DNA of 34,728 nucleotides from contig JAPLCF010000030.1 of NCBI GenBank assembly GCA_026392355.1, forward strand, positions 586,259 through 620,986, written 5' to 3'. The notes under the pieces are model-generated. The model was given only the letters and a program-made list of their open reading frames with translations. It had not been told where the DNA came from and did not search any database. Both the position numbers and the translations under genes were made by a program. Shown in pieces: positions 8,053-15,525 of the stretch (its first letter is position 1; each line of letters begins with the position of its first letter). Origin of the DNA: Actinomycetota bacterium (GTDB lineage Bacteria; Actinomycetota; Thermoleophilia; Gaiellales; F1-60-MAGs149).

Positions 8053-8640
8053 TCAGCCGAACCGGTTCTTGTCGATGCCGGCGCGCTTGAGCGCACGATC
8101 TGCCAGCGCAGAACGCACACCGATCGCGGACAGCAGGCCGACCGTTGCGTACAGCTCGGGCCCCGCGCCGTAGATCACCCAGACTGCAAAGGGCGCCACG
8201 ATCAGCGCGGCCTGTGCGCCCCGGGCGAAGTCCCAGCGCCAGCGCACCAGCAGGAGCGCGATCGCCGCGGGAATGCAGGCAAATGGCACCAGCACGATCG
8301 CGCCACCAACGAGACAGAGGACACTACGCCCGCCACGGAAGCGCATCGTCGCCGGGAACATATGACCGAGCACAACCGCTGCCCACGCGATGATCCCGCC
8401 CCACGTTCCCGCCAGCACGAGGCCAACACCCACGGCGACGGCCGCCTTCGCGGCGTCGAGCAGCAGAATCGGCACCGAAGCACGAATGCCGATGCTGCCG
8501 CGCGCGTTCCAGTAGCCGGGGTTGCGGTCGCCTGTGGCGCGCAGGTCGGCAACGCCATGGCGTCGCGCGATCAGATTGGCAAACGAGATGCAGCCAAGCA
8601 GATACCCGACCACGCCGGCAATGACGTACTGCAGCGTCAC
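8053..8640 (-). CDS. PlsY-like glycerol-3-phosphate acyltransferase family membrane protein
   Basis: This 195-residue protein has about five or six hydrophobic segments and the PlsY fold signatures GYLLGCISFANLIAR, GDRNPGYWNARG and GHMFPATMRFRGGRS. PlsY transfers an acyl group from acyl-phosphate to glycerol-3-phosphate in the membrane. The third block normally reads GGKG; here it is GGRS, which alters a residue group linked to phosphate binding. It could therefore be a diverged paralogue with another acceptor. The start is GTG 8640, which overlaps the stop codon of the upstream gene (GTGA), so the two genes are coupled. The longer in-frame extension upstream reads through that other gene and is rejected. 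Confidence 0.75.
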   Translation of the reverse strand: MTLQYVIAGVVGYLLGCISFANLIARRHGVADLRATGDRNPGYWNARGSIGIRASVPILLLDAAKAAVAVGVGLVLAGTWGGIIAWAAVVLGHMFPATMRFRGGRSVLCLVGGAIVLVPFACIPAAIALLLVRWRWDFARGAQAALIVAPFAVWVIYGAGPELYATVGLLSAIGVRSALADRALKRAGIDKNRFG

Positions 8641-8993
8641 GCAGGCTGCCGAGCAAGCTTTTCGATGATGGCGCCGGCCACGACCAGACGGTCGATCGCG
8701 CCGTAGGCAGCGGGGCCCCAAGGCCAACGGGTCAGCCCTTCGACGAGACTCCAGATCGCGGCCCGGGCCTCGTCGGAGCGCAGATCCTCCACGACGAGCT
8801 CGTGCACGCGCTCGGCCTGCGCGAGCGTCGCCGCCGATTCCCGACCGTGAACGCACCGTTGGCGCACGAGAATCACAACGCGCGCCACGAGTCGCTCGGC
8901 AAACCGTTCGAGATCAGCAACCTCAGAACCCTCGAGTTCCCAGTAAAGATCTCGCTGGGAGCGGTTCAGCAGCAGATCATCGGTCGAGAGCAC
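8637..8993 (-). CDS. Hypothetical protein, coupled to the PlsY-like gene
   Basis: This 118-residue protein belongs to no family that I recognise. It is predicted to be mostly helical, with an acidic N-terminus and the stretch ELEGSEVADLERFAERLVARVVILVRQRC, and has no signal peptide or clear membrane helix. The reading frame is supported by the GTGA overlap with the downstream PlsY-like gene and by codon usage like that of its neighbours. The start is GTG 8993; no obvious ribosome-binding site precedes it, so the exact start is uncertain. Confidence 0.6.
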   Translation of the reverse strand: MLSTDDLLLNRSQRDLYWELEGSEVADLERFAERLVARVVILVRQRCVHGRESAATLAQAERVHELVVEDLRSDEARAAIWSLVEGLTRWPWGPAAYGAIDRLVVAGAIIEKLARQPA

Positions 8994-9044
8994 GGGAAAA
9001 GGATACCGCCCTCACTGCGTGCAGACCAGAGCGATTTCCGTTGT

Positions 9045-9467
9045 TCAGCGGAACGGAAAGCCCGCAGGGGCGCGCTTGGTGAGCGTTCCACTTGCCGTGA
9101 CGAACCGAAACTCCGGATGCGATGACACGCGGAACGCCGTGTTGATCACGCTGGACCGATCGACGTAGACGGTGACGGGAGCCGTGCCGAAGCGCTGCGT
9201 CACGAAGGCTCGCGTGTCCGCTGCTGCACCAGCCGAGACGGCCAGGACGCGAACGTTGGGGTGTGTCGACGCAAACTGCGCGACGTCAGGCGCTTCGGCC
9301 TGGCACTGGCCTCAAAACGGATGGAGGAACATCACCACGGTCGATTTCCCCTTCAGCTTGGCTGGGGTAATCGTGCCGTTGACGACCTGCGCGGCATTCG
9401 CGGGCGCCGCGGCGAACGCCAGCATCACGACCGCTGCGCACGTGAGAAGAAATCGACGGGGCGACAT
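9045..9467 (-). CDS. Putative secreted thioredoxin-fold selenoprotein (in-frame TGA at a UxxC site)
   Basis: Translation from ATG 9467 gives a signal peptide (MSPRRFLL..., predicted cleavage after ANA at about residue 25), then VVNGTITPAKLKGKSTVVMFLHPF. The next codon is TGA (9312-9314), and the same frame continues without interruption for 88 codons to TGA 9045-9047. What follows is a good thioredoxin/TlpA-DsbE match: GQCQAEAPDVAQFASTHPNV, VLAVSAG, APVTVYVDRSS, and FRFVTASGTLTKRAPAG. The TGA is residue 52 and lies exactly where the first active-site Cys of CxxC belongs, giving U-G-Q-C. Related extracytoplasmic proteins (MPT53/DsbF-like) have a WCxxCQAEAP-type site. The total length is 140 residues. 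The function is inferred as a thiol-disulfide oxidoreductase. Alternatives are a nonsense mutation or a base-call error replacing TGC or TGT. Confidence 0.7.
9283..9306 (-). promoter_or_regulatory. Candidate bacterial SECIS-like hairpin after the TGA
   Basis: In the mRNA (minus strand), CAGGC (9302-9298) pairs with GCCUG (9291-9287) around a CGAAGC loop (9297-9292). Below a C/A mismatch, three further pairs (one G-C and two G-U) extend the stem. The loop begins 14 bases after the UGA and has G at its second position. The published bacterial SECIS pattern asks for a G in the first two loop positions and about 16-37 bases from the UGA, so this is slightly too close. I made this fold by eye. Confidence 0.35.
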
Positions 9468-9499
9468 GCACCCATTCCAGCACATGTCGCCCGCGTGTG

Positions 9500-9718
9500 T
9501 CAGACCGACTGCGCGGCCGGCTCGTCTTCGAGCACGGAGCCACACTCGCGGCACGCATGGGCGTGGTGGCCGCCGCGCAACTCGACGCGGAACGTCTCGC
9601 CTTCACACACCACGCAGACACCGTCGACCGCGTGGCGATCGTGCGGCGACCAGGCATCGAGCAGGTCTTGGAGCGAGCCGGTCATCGGGATAGTCGCGTG
9701 CATTTCAGCCGTAAGCAT
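9500..9718 (-). CDS. Small zinc-ribbon-like protein
   Basis: This 72-residue protein has two cysteine pairs, CVVC and CREC (with HAH nearby), a pattern typical of a zinc ribbon, and an acidic C-terminus. The start at ATG 9718 is supported by GGAGG eight bases upstream, located in the 3' end of lexA. It therefore sits directly downstream of lexA (3 bp after its stop) and is probably co-transcribed and SOS-influenced. Its function is unknown. The helical N-terminus (GSLQDLLDAW) may mediate a protein contact. Confidence 0.65.
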   Translation of the reverse strand: MLTAEMHATIPMTGSLQDLLDAWSPHDRHAVDGVCVVCEGETFRVELRGGHHAHACRECGSVLEDEPAAQSV

Positions 9719-9721
9719 TGC

Positions 9722-10360
9722 TCAGATCCTCCGGAAGACGCCCACCACGACGCCCATGACGACGACGTGGTCGGGATAAAAGGGTTCAAGGTGATCGTTC
9801 TCGGGATCGAGGCGGACGCGTCCGTCGATACGACGCAAGCGCTTGACCGTGGCCTCATCGCCATCGATGAGACACGCCGCGATCTCGCCATCGGCGCAGT
9901 CTTCCTGGCGACGGATCACGACCGTGTCGCCATCAAGGATGCCGGCGTTGATCATCGAATCACCACGCACCTTGAGCAGGAAGTTCTCGCCGCTGCCCGT
10001 GATCTGCTCGGGCACGGCGATGTGCTCGGTGACGTTCTCCTCGGCGAGGATCGGCGCACCGGCCGCGATGCTACCGACCAGCGGCAGCAACCGTACGCCG
10101 GGCATGTCATCGAGCTCGACGCGTTGCGCCTGCGCAGCGCGTGCGTCGCGCCGCTCGGTGAGGTCGATCGCGCGAGGCTTGGTGGCATCGCGGGTGAGTG
10201 CCCCGCTCTCCTCCAGCGCCTTGAGGTGCGCGTGGACCGTCGACGGCGAGTTGAGGCCAACGGCCTCACCGATCTCGCGCACGGTCGGCGGGTACCCCTT
10301 CTGCTCCATGTACTCCTGCACTACGTCCAGGATTTCTTGCTGTCGCTTCGTGAGTGCCAC
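9722..10360 (-). CDS. lexA: SOS-response repressor LexA
   Basis: This 212-residue protein has the full LexA layout. The winged-helix DNA-binding domain (residues 1-65) contains TVREIGEAVGLNSPSTVHAHLKALEESGAL. The self-cleavage site is Ala100-Gly101 in GSIAAGAP. The catalytic dyad is Ser135 (in RGDSM) and Lys173 (in ATVKRL). RecA-stimulated cleavage inactivates it and opens the DNA-damage regulon. Two CGAAC-N4-GTTCG operators lie just upstream of the start, so it is autoregulated. The small zinc-ribbon gene follows directly. Recognition of this box type is typical of Gram-positive and actinobacterial LexA. Confidence 0.97.
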   Translation of the reverse strand: MALTKRQQEILDVVQEYMEQKGYPPTVREIGEAVGLNSPSTVHAHLKALEESGALTRDATKPRAIDLTERRDARAAQAQRVELDDMPGVRLLPLVGSIAAGAPILAEENVTEHIAVPEQITGSGENFLLKVRGDSMINAGILDGDTVVIRRQEDCADGEIAACLIDGDEATVKRLRRIDGRVRLDPENDHLEPFYPDHVVVMGVVVGVFRRI

Positions 10361-10374
10361 GGTTGGCCTCCAGT

Positions 10375-10388
10375 CGAACGGGTGTTCG
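10375..10388. promoter_or_regulatory. LexA operator (SOS box) 1
   Basis: CGAACGGGTGTTCG matches the CGAAC-N4-GTTCG consensus of Gram-positive LexA and lies 14 bases upstream of the lexA start codon. It lies close enough to overlap the ribosome-binding or promoter region, so binding would block lexA expression. Confidence 0.9.
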
Positions 10389-10406
10389 CGTCACACTGTG
10401 GCACAT

Positions 10407-10420
10407 CGAACACGTGTTCG
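10407..10420. promoter_or_regulatory. LexA operator (SOS box) 2
   Basis: CGAACACGTGTTCG is a perfect palindrome of the same consensus. Its centre is 32 bp from that of box 1, about three helical turns, so two dimers could sit on the same DNA face. It might also influence the rightward tRNA-Leu promoter. Confidence 0.9.
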
Positions 10421-10500
10421 CAAGTCCGTATGGTCGATCCGCCGTGCGACGGCATGCCAGCGCGGGCGACGCCCGGGTTCGTCTACGATCCCGCACGCAC

Positions 10501-10584
<84 letters not shown>

Positions 10585-10590
10585 TCGTGC

Positions 10591-10621
10591 AAACGGCCCC
10601 CGGTTTCCCGGGGGCCGTTTT
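10591..10621 (+). terminator. Intrinsic terminator of tRNA-Leu
   Basis: Arms 10591-10603 and 10608-10620 form a perfect 13-bp stem with a TTTC loop, ending in TTTT. The A-run on the 5' side makes it work in the other direction too, for the leftward gene region beyond 10681. Confidence 0.92.
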
Positions 10622-10680
10622 CGTGCTTCAGGAGGTTGTGCTTGGGCGCGCTTGTCGGGGCGCCCGACCCGGTTGGTTGT

Positions 10681-11238
10681 CTAGCTATTGGTGCTGGTCG
10701 TGCTGCCACCCTGCGGGGCGGGGCGGTACTCGTCCATCAGCGCGTCGAGCTGAGCGCGCGTGATGCCGAGCGAAGCGGCAAGGCCGTTCTTGTTGGCATC
10801 GGTCGGCTTGGTGCCCGGGGCCGGGCGATTGGCCTCGAAGGCCGCCTTGACGGTCGCCTTGCTCAGGCCGAGCTCGGTGGCGATCTGTGCGATCGGGGGC
10901 TTCGGACCACGCTGGCCGCCCTGCGGTGCGTACTCCTTCATGATCGCGTCGAGCTTGGCGGACGTCGTGCCGAGCGCGGTGGCGACAGCCGCGCGCTGTG
11001 CGGCGGTCGGGCGCTGACCCTCGGCCGGGCGGTTGGCCTTGAAGGCGGCCTTGACCGTGGCGACGTCGAGGCCAAGCTCCTTGGCGATTGCGTCGAAGGG
11101 CGGGTGGTGATGACGCACGCCGGCGTTGGCGGCGGCCGTGGTGCTCGACGAGCCCGACGTTGCGGACTGGGCAAGCGACGCGGCGGGCAGCGCGAGGGCG
11201 GCAACCGCGGCGGTGAGGGCGATGAACTTGCGATTCAT
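10681..11238 (-). CDS. Secreted protein with two tandem helical repeats
   Basis: This 185-residue protein starts at ATG 11238. It has a signal peptide (MNRKFIALTAAVAALALPAASLA) and a Ser/Thr/Ala linker. Two copies of a unit of about 60 residues follow. The first has LGLDVATVKAAFKANRPAEG followed by LDAIMKEYAPQGG, and the second has LGLSKATVKAAFEANRPAPG followed by LDALMDEYRPAPQGG. The units are similar enough to indicate an internal duplication. Each looks like three short helices, a bit like an HTH/bundle fold, but no enzyme motif is present. The function is unknown. It ends in a Gly/Ser/Thr tail near TSTNS, and the protein is likely exported. Confidence 0.7.
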   Translation of the reverse strand: MNRKFIALTAAVAALALPAASLAQSATSGSSSTTAAANAGVRHHHPPFDAIAKELGLDVATVKAAFKANRPAEGQRPTAAQRAAVATALGTTSAKLDAIMKEYAPQGGQRGPKPPIAQIATELGLSKATVKAAFEANRPAPGTKPTDANKNGLAASLGITRAQLDALMDEYRPAPQGGSTTSTNS

Positions 11239-11349
11239 GATGAGGTTCTCTCTCGTGTCGGTGGGTGCGGGACCGATCCCGCAGACCGGACGATGCACGG
11301 TCGTGCTGAGAAAAACCTGAGGGTCTGAGAGGCGCCTGAGAGCGCGTCG

Positions 11350-12192
11350 TTAGACGCGATGCTTCTTCGCGCGAAAGACCTGATCGAGATCCTCGGCCGG
11401 GAAGCCCTCGGCGACAAGGTTCTCGGTGGCGTAGCGATAGACGACCACGGTGAAGACCGCCCGCAGCACGGAGCCAACGGTGACACCGACGACGAAGAGG
11501 ACGAGGCCAATCACGATCAGCGGCACGCCCGCTGCCCATGAGGAGTTGACCCCGGCCACCGCACCAAGCACCGCGATGCCGATGCCCGCCAGCGCAATCA
11601 AGCCAGGAATGAGCCCGACGACCGCGCCACCGACGATCGACTCGCCCCAGCGAGCGCGCACGACCGATAGCGACTTCTTCAAGGCATCAAACGGCCCCAG
11701 TCCTTCGAACGCCAGAATCGGCAGGACGAAGAAACTGGCGATGCTCCATGCCGCGCCACCAATCGCCTGGATCAGCACACCGCCGATTCCGCCGGCGCGA
11801 TCGGCCACGAGTTGGAGCAGAACACCGACCGTTGCCGAGACGAGACCCCACTTGACGATCACGCCCTTGCGCGACCACGCCACGCCGATGCCGGTACCGA
11901 GCGTCGGATCTTGGCCGTCGAGTACCCGTGACGCATTGGCCGCCGCCGCGACGCCAAAGAACGAGGCGCCGATATTCATCCCGAACAGGCCGATCGCGAG
12001 CAGCACCCACCCGGCGATCGAGCTGTTACCGAGGACAACGAAGCCGATCAGCCCAAGCGGCAGCATGATCAGCAGTGCGTAACCGATACCGAAGGCAGCC
12101 GACAGAAGCGGGAAGGCGATCAGGCTCTTCTCCTTGCGCACGACGCGCCACGAGGCACCCGCCATGCGGATTCCAAGTCGAAAGCGTCCCAT
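11350..12192 (-). CDS. DUF6159-type polytopic membrane protein
   Basis: This 280-residue protein is rich in hydrophobic segments, about six membrane helices. The start is ATG 12192 (MGRFRLG). Its N-terminal block (GIRMAGASWRVVRKEKSLIAFPLLS) followed by long hydrophobic segments and a charged segment (GLGPFDALKKSLSVVRARWGES) matches the DUF6159 family, which has no assigned function. The C-terminus is cytoplasmic-looking (LVAEGFPAEDLDQVFRAKKHRV). It is divergent from the exported-protein gene at 12320, with about 127 bp between the starts, which presumably holds both promoters. Confidence 0.75.
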   Translation of the reverse strand: MGRFRLGIRMAGASWRVVRKEKSLIAFPLLSAAFGIGYALLIMLPLGLIGFVVLGNSSIAGWVLLAIGLFGMNIGASFFGVAAAANASRVLDGQDPTLGTGIGVAWSRKGVIVKWGLVSATVGVLLQLVADRAGGIGGVLIQAIGGAAWSIASFFVLPILAFEGLGPFDALKKSLSVVRARWGESIVGGAVVGLIPGLIALAGIGIAVLGAVAGVNSSWAAGVPLIVIGLVLFVVGVTVGSVLRAVFTVVVYRYATENLVAEGFPAEDLDQVFRAKKHRV

Positions 12193-12319
12193 GCGCGGGA
12201 GTGTACGGCATGTCTCCACGGGAAGCCCACTCACAGGACTGCGTCAGATCCGCAGCCACGCAGCGTCAGCCCGTGCAGATGGGTCACTTCCCATCCGCGT
12301 TTCCTTCAGGAGGATGAGC

Positions 12320-13315
12320 ATGTTTAAGGCACGAAAGCATCTGCGCGGCGCCGTCATCGGCGCCGCAGTGCTCGCATCGCTGGCCGGCGCAACCGGCGCC
12401 CAGGCCTATTCCGGTGACTGGACGATCAGCGGCGAGTTTGCACGCGATACGAATCCGAGCTTCTACGGCGGCTTCAACCCGAACGACGTCGACTCGGTGT
12501 CGGCGACGTTCGATAACCGCGCCAAGACCGTGGCGCTCGAGCTCGAGTTCTTCCAGGCGCCGGAGCGCGGCAACATCTACGTCAGCTTCGGCACCGGGCA
12601 GGCCGACGGCTCGTGCGCGACCGGCACGATGGATATCGCAATCTCGGCGCGCGACATCACCGGCCCATCGCGCCTCGAAAACGCATTTACGACGTCGCGT
12701 TGGACGCCGCCTGCCGGTGACGGCTGGACGTACCTTGGGCGCAGCGAGTTCCGCGACCACTACCGCTACCAGTGGACACGCATCATCTCTGGCCTCGACA
12801 CCGCCAATCACGAGCGCGTCGGCTCGCTGACGCTCGATGGCGTCAACGGTTCGCTGACCTCGGTGACCCGCGTCGCGAACACGGCGACCGAGATGAACTG
12901 GGCCTTCGCCTGGCCGCTGCTGACGAACATCCAGGCCGACTGCCTCGAGCTTGAGGTGCCCGGTCATCGCAACCCGTACGTGATCGCGCCGCCTGCGACG
13001 CCGGCACCCGCCCCGACGCCGGCTCCGAGCCCAGATCCGACGCCCGCCCCCACTCGGGCAGGCACGCTGCTGGGTACCGATGACATCACGCTCGACGACA
13101 TCGCCACCACGGCCACGCGTCGCGGCTCGCGTGTGGTGCTGAAGATGGACGGCTCGGCCGACCAGGTCCAGGTCCGCATCCGTAAGGCGTCGAAGACGCT
13201 GAACTTCGCGAACACGGTCTCGGTCAAGAACGCCCCGGCCGACGCCCGCTTCGTGCAGGTCCGGTTCTCTGACGGCACGGACTGGTCGAACTGGGATCGC
13301 ATCGCGATCCGGTAG
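12320..13315 (+). CDS. Exported two-domain protein, paralogue A
   Basis: This 331-residue protein has a signal peptide (cleavage after GAQA, near residue 30) and an N-terminal domain starting YSGDWTISGEFARDTNPSFYGG. A Pro/Ala/Thr linker (PAPAPTPAPSPDPTPAP) leads to a C-terminal domain of about 85 residues (TLDDIATTATRRGSRVVLKM, ending FSDGTDWSNWDRIAIR). The start ATG 12320 is six bases after an ideal AGGAGG at 12308-12313; ATG 12314 is too close to it. The neighbouring gene at 13411 has the same order of domains, so this is a tandem pair. I do not recognise the family. A surface or cell-wall role is inferred from the export signal and linker only. Confidence 0.75.
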   Translation: MFKARKHLRGAVIGAAVLASLAGATGAQAYSGDWTISGEFARDTNPSFYGGFNPNDVDSVSATFDNRAKTVALELEFFQAPERGNIYVSFGTGQADGSCATGTMDIAISARDITGPSRLENAFTTSRWTPPAGDGWTYLGRSEFRDHYRYQWTRIISGLDTANHERVGSLTLDGVNGSLTSVTRVANTATEMNWAFAWPLLTNIQADCLELEVPGHRNPYVIAPPATPAPAPTPAPSPDPTPAPTRAGTLLGTDDITLDDIATTATRRGSRVVLKMDGSADQVQVRIRKASKTLNFANTVSVKNAPADARFVQVRFSDGTDWSNWDRIAIR

Positions 13316-13328
13316 GCCGCACCGCCCC

Positions 13329-13364
13329 GCCGCGTCCGACGCGCCTCGCGCCGTCGGACGCGGC
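13329..13364. terminator. Long hairpin between the two paralogues
   Basis: Arms 13329-13341 and 13352-13364 form a perfect 13-bp GC-rich stem with a ten-base loop. No T-run follows, so it may stabilise or partly terminate the first transcript. It lies 14 bases after the first stop codon. Confidence 0.5.
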
Positions 13365-13410
13365 TCGCGGGCATGCGTAAGCGCCTTCGGTGCGCGCACG
13401 ACGAGCGGGC

Positions 13411-14451
13411 ATGACCACGCACTACTTCTCCCCGCGCCGCGCTCTGCTCCTCGCTGCGATCCTGTCCGCGCTCTCCCTTCTCGCCGCCGCACCCGCCACC
13501 GCGTCAGAGGGCGACTGGATGCTGTCGGGCAGTTTCGCCCGTACCGCCGCGCCGAGTTTCAGCAGCGGCTTCAATCCGGACGACCTCGATCGTGCCGAGA
13601 TCGCGTTCGATAACCGCACCAAGGAACTGCAACTCACGCTGGCGACATTCGACACCCCGAGCGGCGGACCCGTACGCGTCACGCTGGGCACCGGTCGCTC
13701 CGATGGCTCCTGCGCCCTCGGCGCGGCGGAGATGACGATCACCTCGCAGGCGGCGCTGGTCGAGCGGACGTTTCCCGAGACGGTGCAGGAGTGGTTGCCG
13801 CCGCAGGAGCGTCGCACATGGTCGAACACCTGGCCGGGCACCGGCTGGGCCTTCGCCGGCTACGACTCCTGGTCGCGGATGTACCGCTGGATCCGACCCG
13901 GCACATGGATCCAGCGGACCGTGTACCGCACGGTCCTCGAAGCCGATCCCCTGCGCCTCGAGCGCCTGGCGGTGCTGATGCGCCTCGGCGTTGATGGCTC
14001 GCTCGCCACGACCACCACCATCGACATCGGCGGCCGGGCCGCGGTCTGGAGCTTCGGCGCACCGCAGCTCGACGGCCTCCGGGCCACCTGCGCCGCAATC
14101 ACCATCCCGAATCGCGCAGCGCCGTACACGATCGCACCGCCGCAGCCCGAGCCCGCTCCCATCCCGGCTCCAACACCACCGATGACAGGCGATCCTGCTG
14201 CGGACGATCCCGATGCGATCGACCTCGAGGAGATCGAGATCACCGCGACGCGACGCGCAGGGACCATCGAACTGCGCCTGACCGGCGGCGAGGCCGAATC
14301 GATCGGAATCCGCGTGGGCCGCGCCTCGCGCACCGTCGCCTTCCGCGGCCGCCTCGTGCTGCGGCGCCAACCGGCGACCGTCCGGTCGGTGCTGATCCGC
14401 CTCCACGACGGGGATGCGTGGTCGGCCTGGGAGCGCGTGCCGGTGCGCTGA
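13411..14451 (+). CDS. Exported two-domain protein, paralogue B
   Basis: This 346-residue protein has the same plan as paralogue A. A signal peptide (MTTHYFSPRRALLLAA..., cleavage near ATAS) is followed by an N-terminal domain (EGDWMLSGSFARTAAPSFSSG, FNPDDLDRAEIAFDNR). A Pro-rich linker (PPQPEPAPIPAPTPP) then leads to a C-terminal domain (LEEIEITATRRAGTIELRL, ending LHDGDAWSAWERVPVR). The start at ATG 13411 is chosen because it gives a clean signal peptide; the upstream GTG would add seven charged residues. Sequence identity to A is moderate, so the duplication is old. Its function is unknown. Confidence 0.7.
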   Translation: MTTHYFSPRRALLLAAILSALSLLAAAPATASEGDWMLSGSFARTAAPSFSSGFNPDDLDRAEIAFDNRTKELQLTLATFDTPSGGPVRVTLGTGRSDGSCALGAAEMTITSQAALVERTFPETVQEWLPPQERRTWSNTWPGTGWAFAGYDSWSRMYRWIRPGTWIQRTVYRTVLEADPLRLERLAVLMRLGVDGSLATTTTIDIGGRAAVWSFGAPQLDGLRATCAAITIPNRAAPYTIAPPQPEPAPIPAPTPPMTGDPAADDPDAIDLEEIEITATRRAGTIELRLTGGEAESIGIRVGRASRTVAFRGRLVLRRQPATVRSVLIRLHDGDAWSAWERVPVR

Positions 14452-14526
14452 GCGGTTCCGGTGCCGATCCGGTTTTGATCCGGAGACGCCGAGGGAATGC
14501 GCTCGCAGAGGCCGTACGTTGGGGAC

Positions 14527-14946
14527 ATGACACGAAGAAGCCCCCATCGCATCGCACTCGTCGCGCATGACGGCGCCAAGACCGCCATGCTCGAGCTGGT
14601 CGAGCGGCATCTCGAAACCCTCCGCCGCAGCCGCCTCGTGGCGACCGCCACCACCGGCGGCCTGCTCAATGAGCACTTCGACCTCAACGTCCACTGCCTG
14701 ATGTCGGGTCCGCTCGGCGGCGACCTGCAGATCGGTGCCCTCGTCGCCGAGGAGCAGCTGGACCTCGTCGTCTTCCTGCGTGATCCCCTAACGGCGCACC
14801 CGCACGATCCTGACATTCAGGCGCTGATGAAGGTCTGCGACGTGCACAACATCCCGCTCGCGACGAACCCGGCGACCGCCGAACTGTGCGTCGCCGCATT
14901 CGCCTACGCCGAGCAGGGCGAGTCACTATTCGCCGACACTCGGTAG
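14527..14946 (+). CDS. mgsA: Methylglyoxal synthase
   Basis: This 139-residue enzyme converts dihydroxyacetone phosphate to methylglyoxal and phosphate, a glycolytic bypass that releases phosphate. The MGS-like fold is clear: IALVAHDGAK at the N-terminus, ATATTGGLLNE, the phosphate-binding SGPLGGDLQIGALVAEE with the catalytic Asp, then LVVFLRDPLTAHPHDPDI and VHNIPLATNPATAE. The start is ATG 14527. It is not obviously in an operon; the upstream gene ends 75 bp earlier. Confidence 0.95.
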   Translation: MTRRSPHRIALVAHDGAKTAMLELVERHLETLRRSRLVATATTGGLLNEHFDLNVHCLMSGPLGGDLQIGALVAEEQLDLVVFLRDPLTAHPHDPDIQALMKVCDVHNIPLATNPATAELCVAAFAYAEQGESLFADTR

Positions 14947-15021
14947 CGGCTGCAATGCGCCGCCGCGGACCTGCGCCGTCTGGCCGCCTCAGCGGCCTGT
15001 ACCGCCCGATTCCCCGTGGAA

Positions 15022-15525
15022 TCAGCTCGGCGCGTTGAAGTTGCCGTAGGAAATTAGCGTCCAGGCGCCCTTGGAGAACAGCCACGTGCCGATGCGCGGG
15101 GCTGGTGTCTTCTTGTAGACCACGCCGTTGATCGTCTCCTTGGCCGCGATGCTGAACGTCGCCACGAGCACGGTGCCCGAGCGCGTCACGCGATAGCCCG
15201 AGACCTCGAAGTCGCCGAAGCGCGCTGGATCCGCAAGGTACGAGGCCTTGTCCTCGCGCGTCCCGTTCGCGCGCTGAATCTGGAAGGCCGGATTGAGGTA
15301 CGTCGTCAGCGCCGGGACGGGATCGTCCTTTTGCAGGATCGTCAGGAACTCGACGACAAGATGCCGCGCCCAGGCGGCGCTGGAAACCTGCTTGCCATTG
15401 ATCTTCATCGCCGCGGTGGCCTGCTTGGTGGTGTCGGCCGAGGCCAGCGCCGGCAGGGCGAGCGTCGTCGCGAGCGCAATCAGGACGATGAGGCTGCGAA
15501 GGGCGTGGTGCGTCGAGGTCGTCAT
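15022..15525 (-). CDS. Exported NTF2/SnoaL-like protein
   Basis: This 167-residue protein has a signal peptide (MTTSTHHALRSLIVLIALATTLALPALASA). Its core has a cone-like NTF2 pattern: VEFLTILQKDDPVPALTTYLNP, FEVSGYRVTRSGTVLVATFSI, and GTWLFSKGAWTLISYGNFN. This fold binds or carries small hydrophobic ligands or serves as a structural module; no catalytic residue is evident. ATG 15525 is preferred because AGGA lies eight bases upstream; ATG 15534 is an alternative. It converges on mgsA across about 75 bp and is divergent from the next gene. Confidence 0.65.
   Translation of the reverse strand: MTTSTHHALRSLIVLIALATTLALPALASADTTKQATAAMKINGKQVSSAAWARHLVVEFLTILQKDDPVPALTTYLNPAFQIQRANGTREDKASYLADPARFGDFEVSGYRVTRSGTVLVATFSIAAKETINGVVYKKTPAPRIGTWLFSKGAWTLISYGNFNAPS

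Noticed and set aside
9036-9053. Hairpin TTCCG...CGGAA at the stop of the selenoprotein candidate as a terminator
   Set aside because: The arms are only five bases, no T-run follows, and the stop codon lies in the loop.
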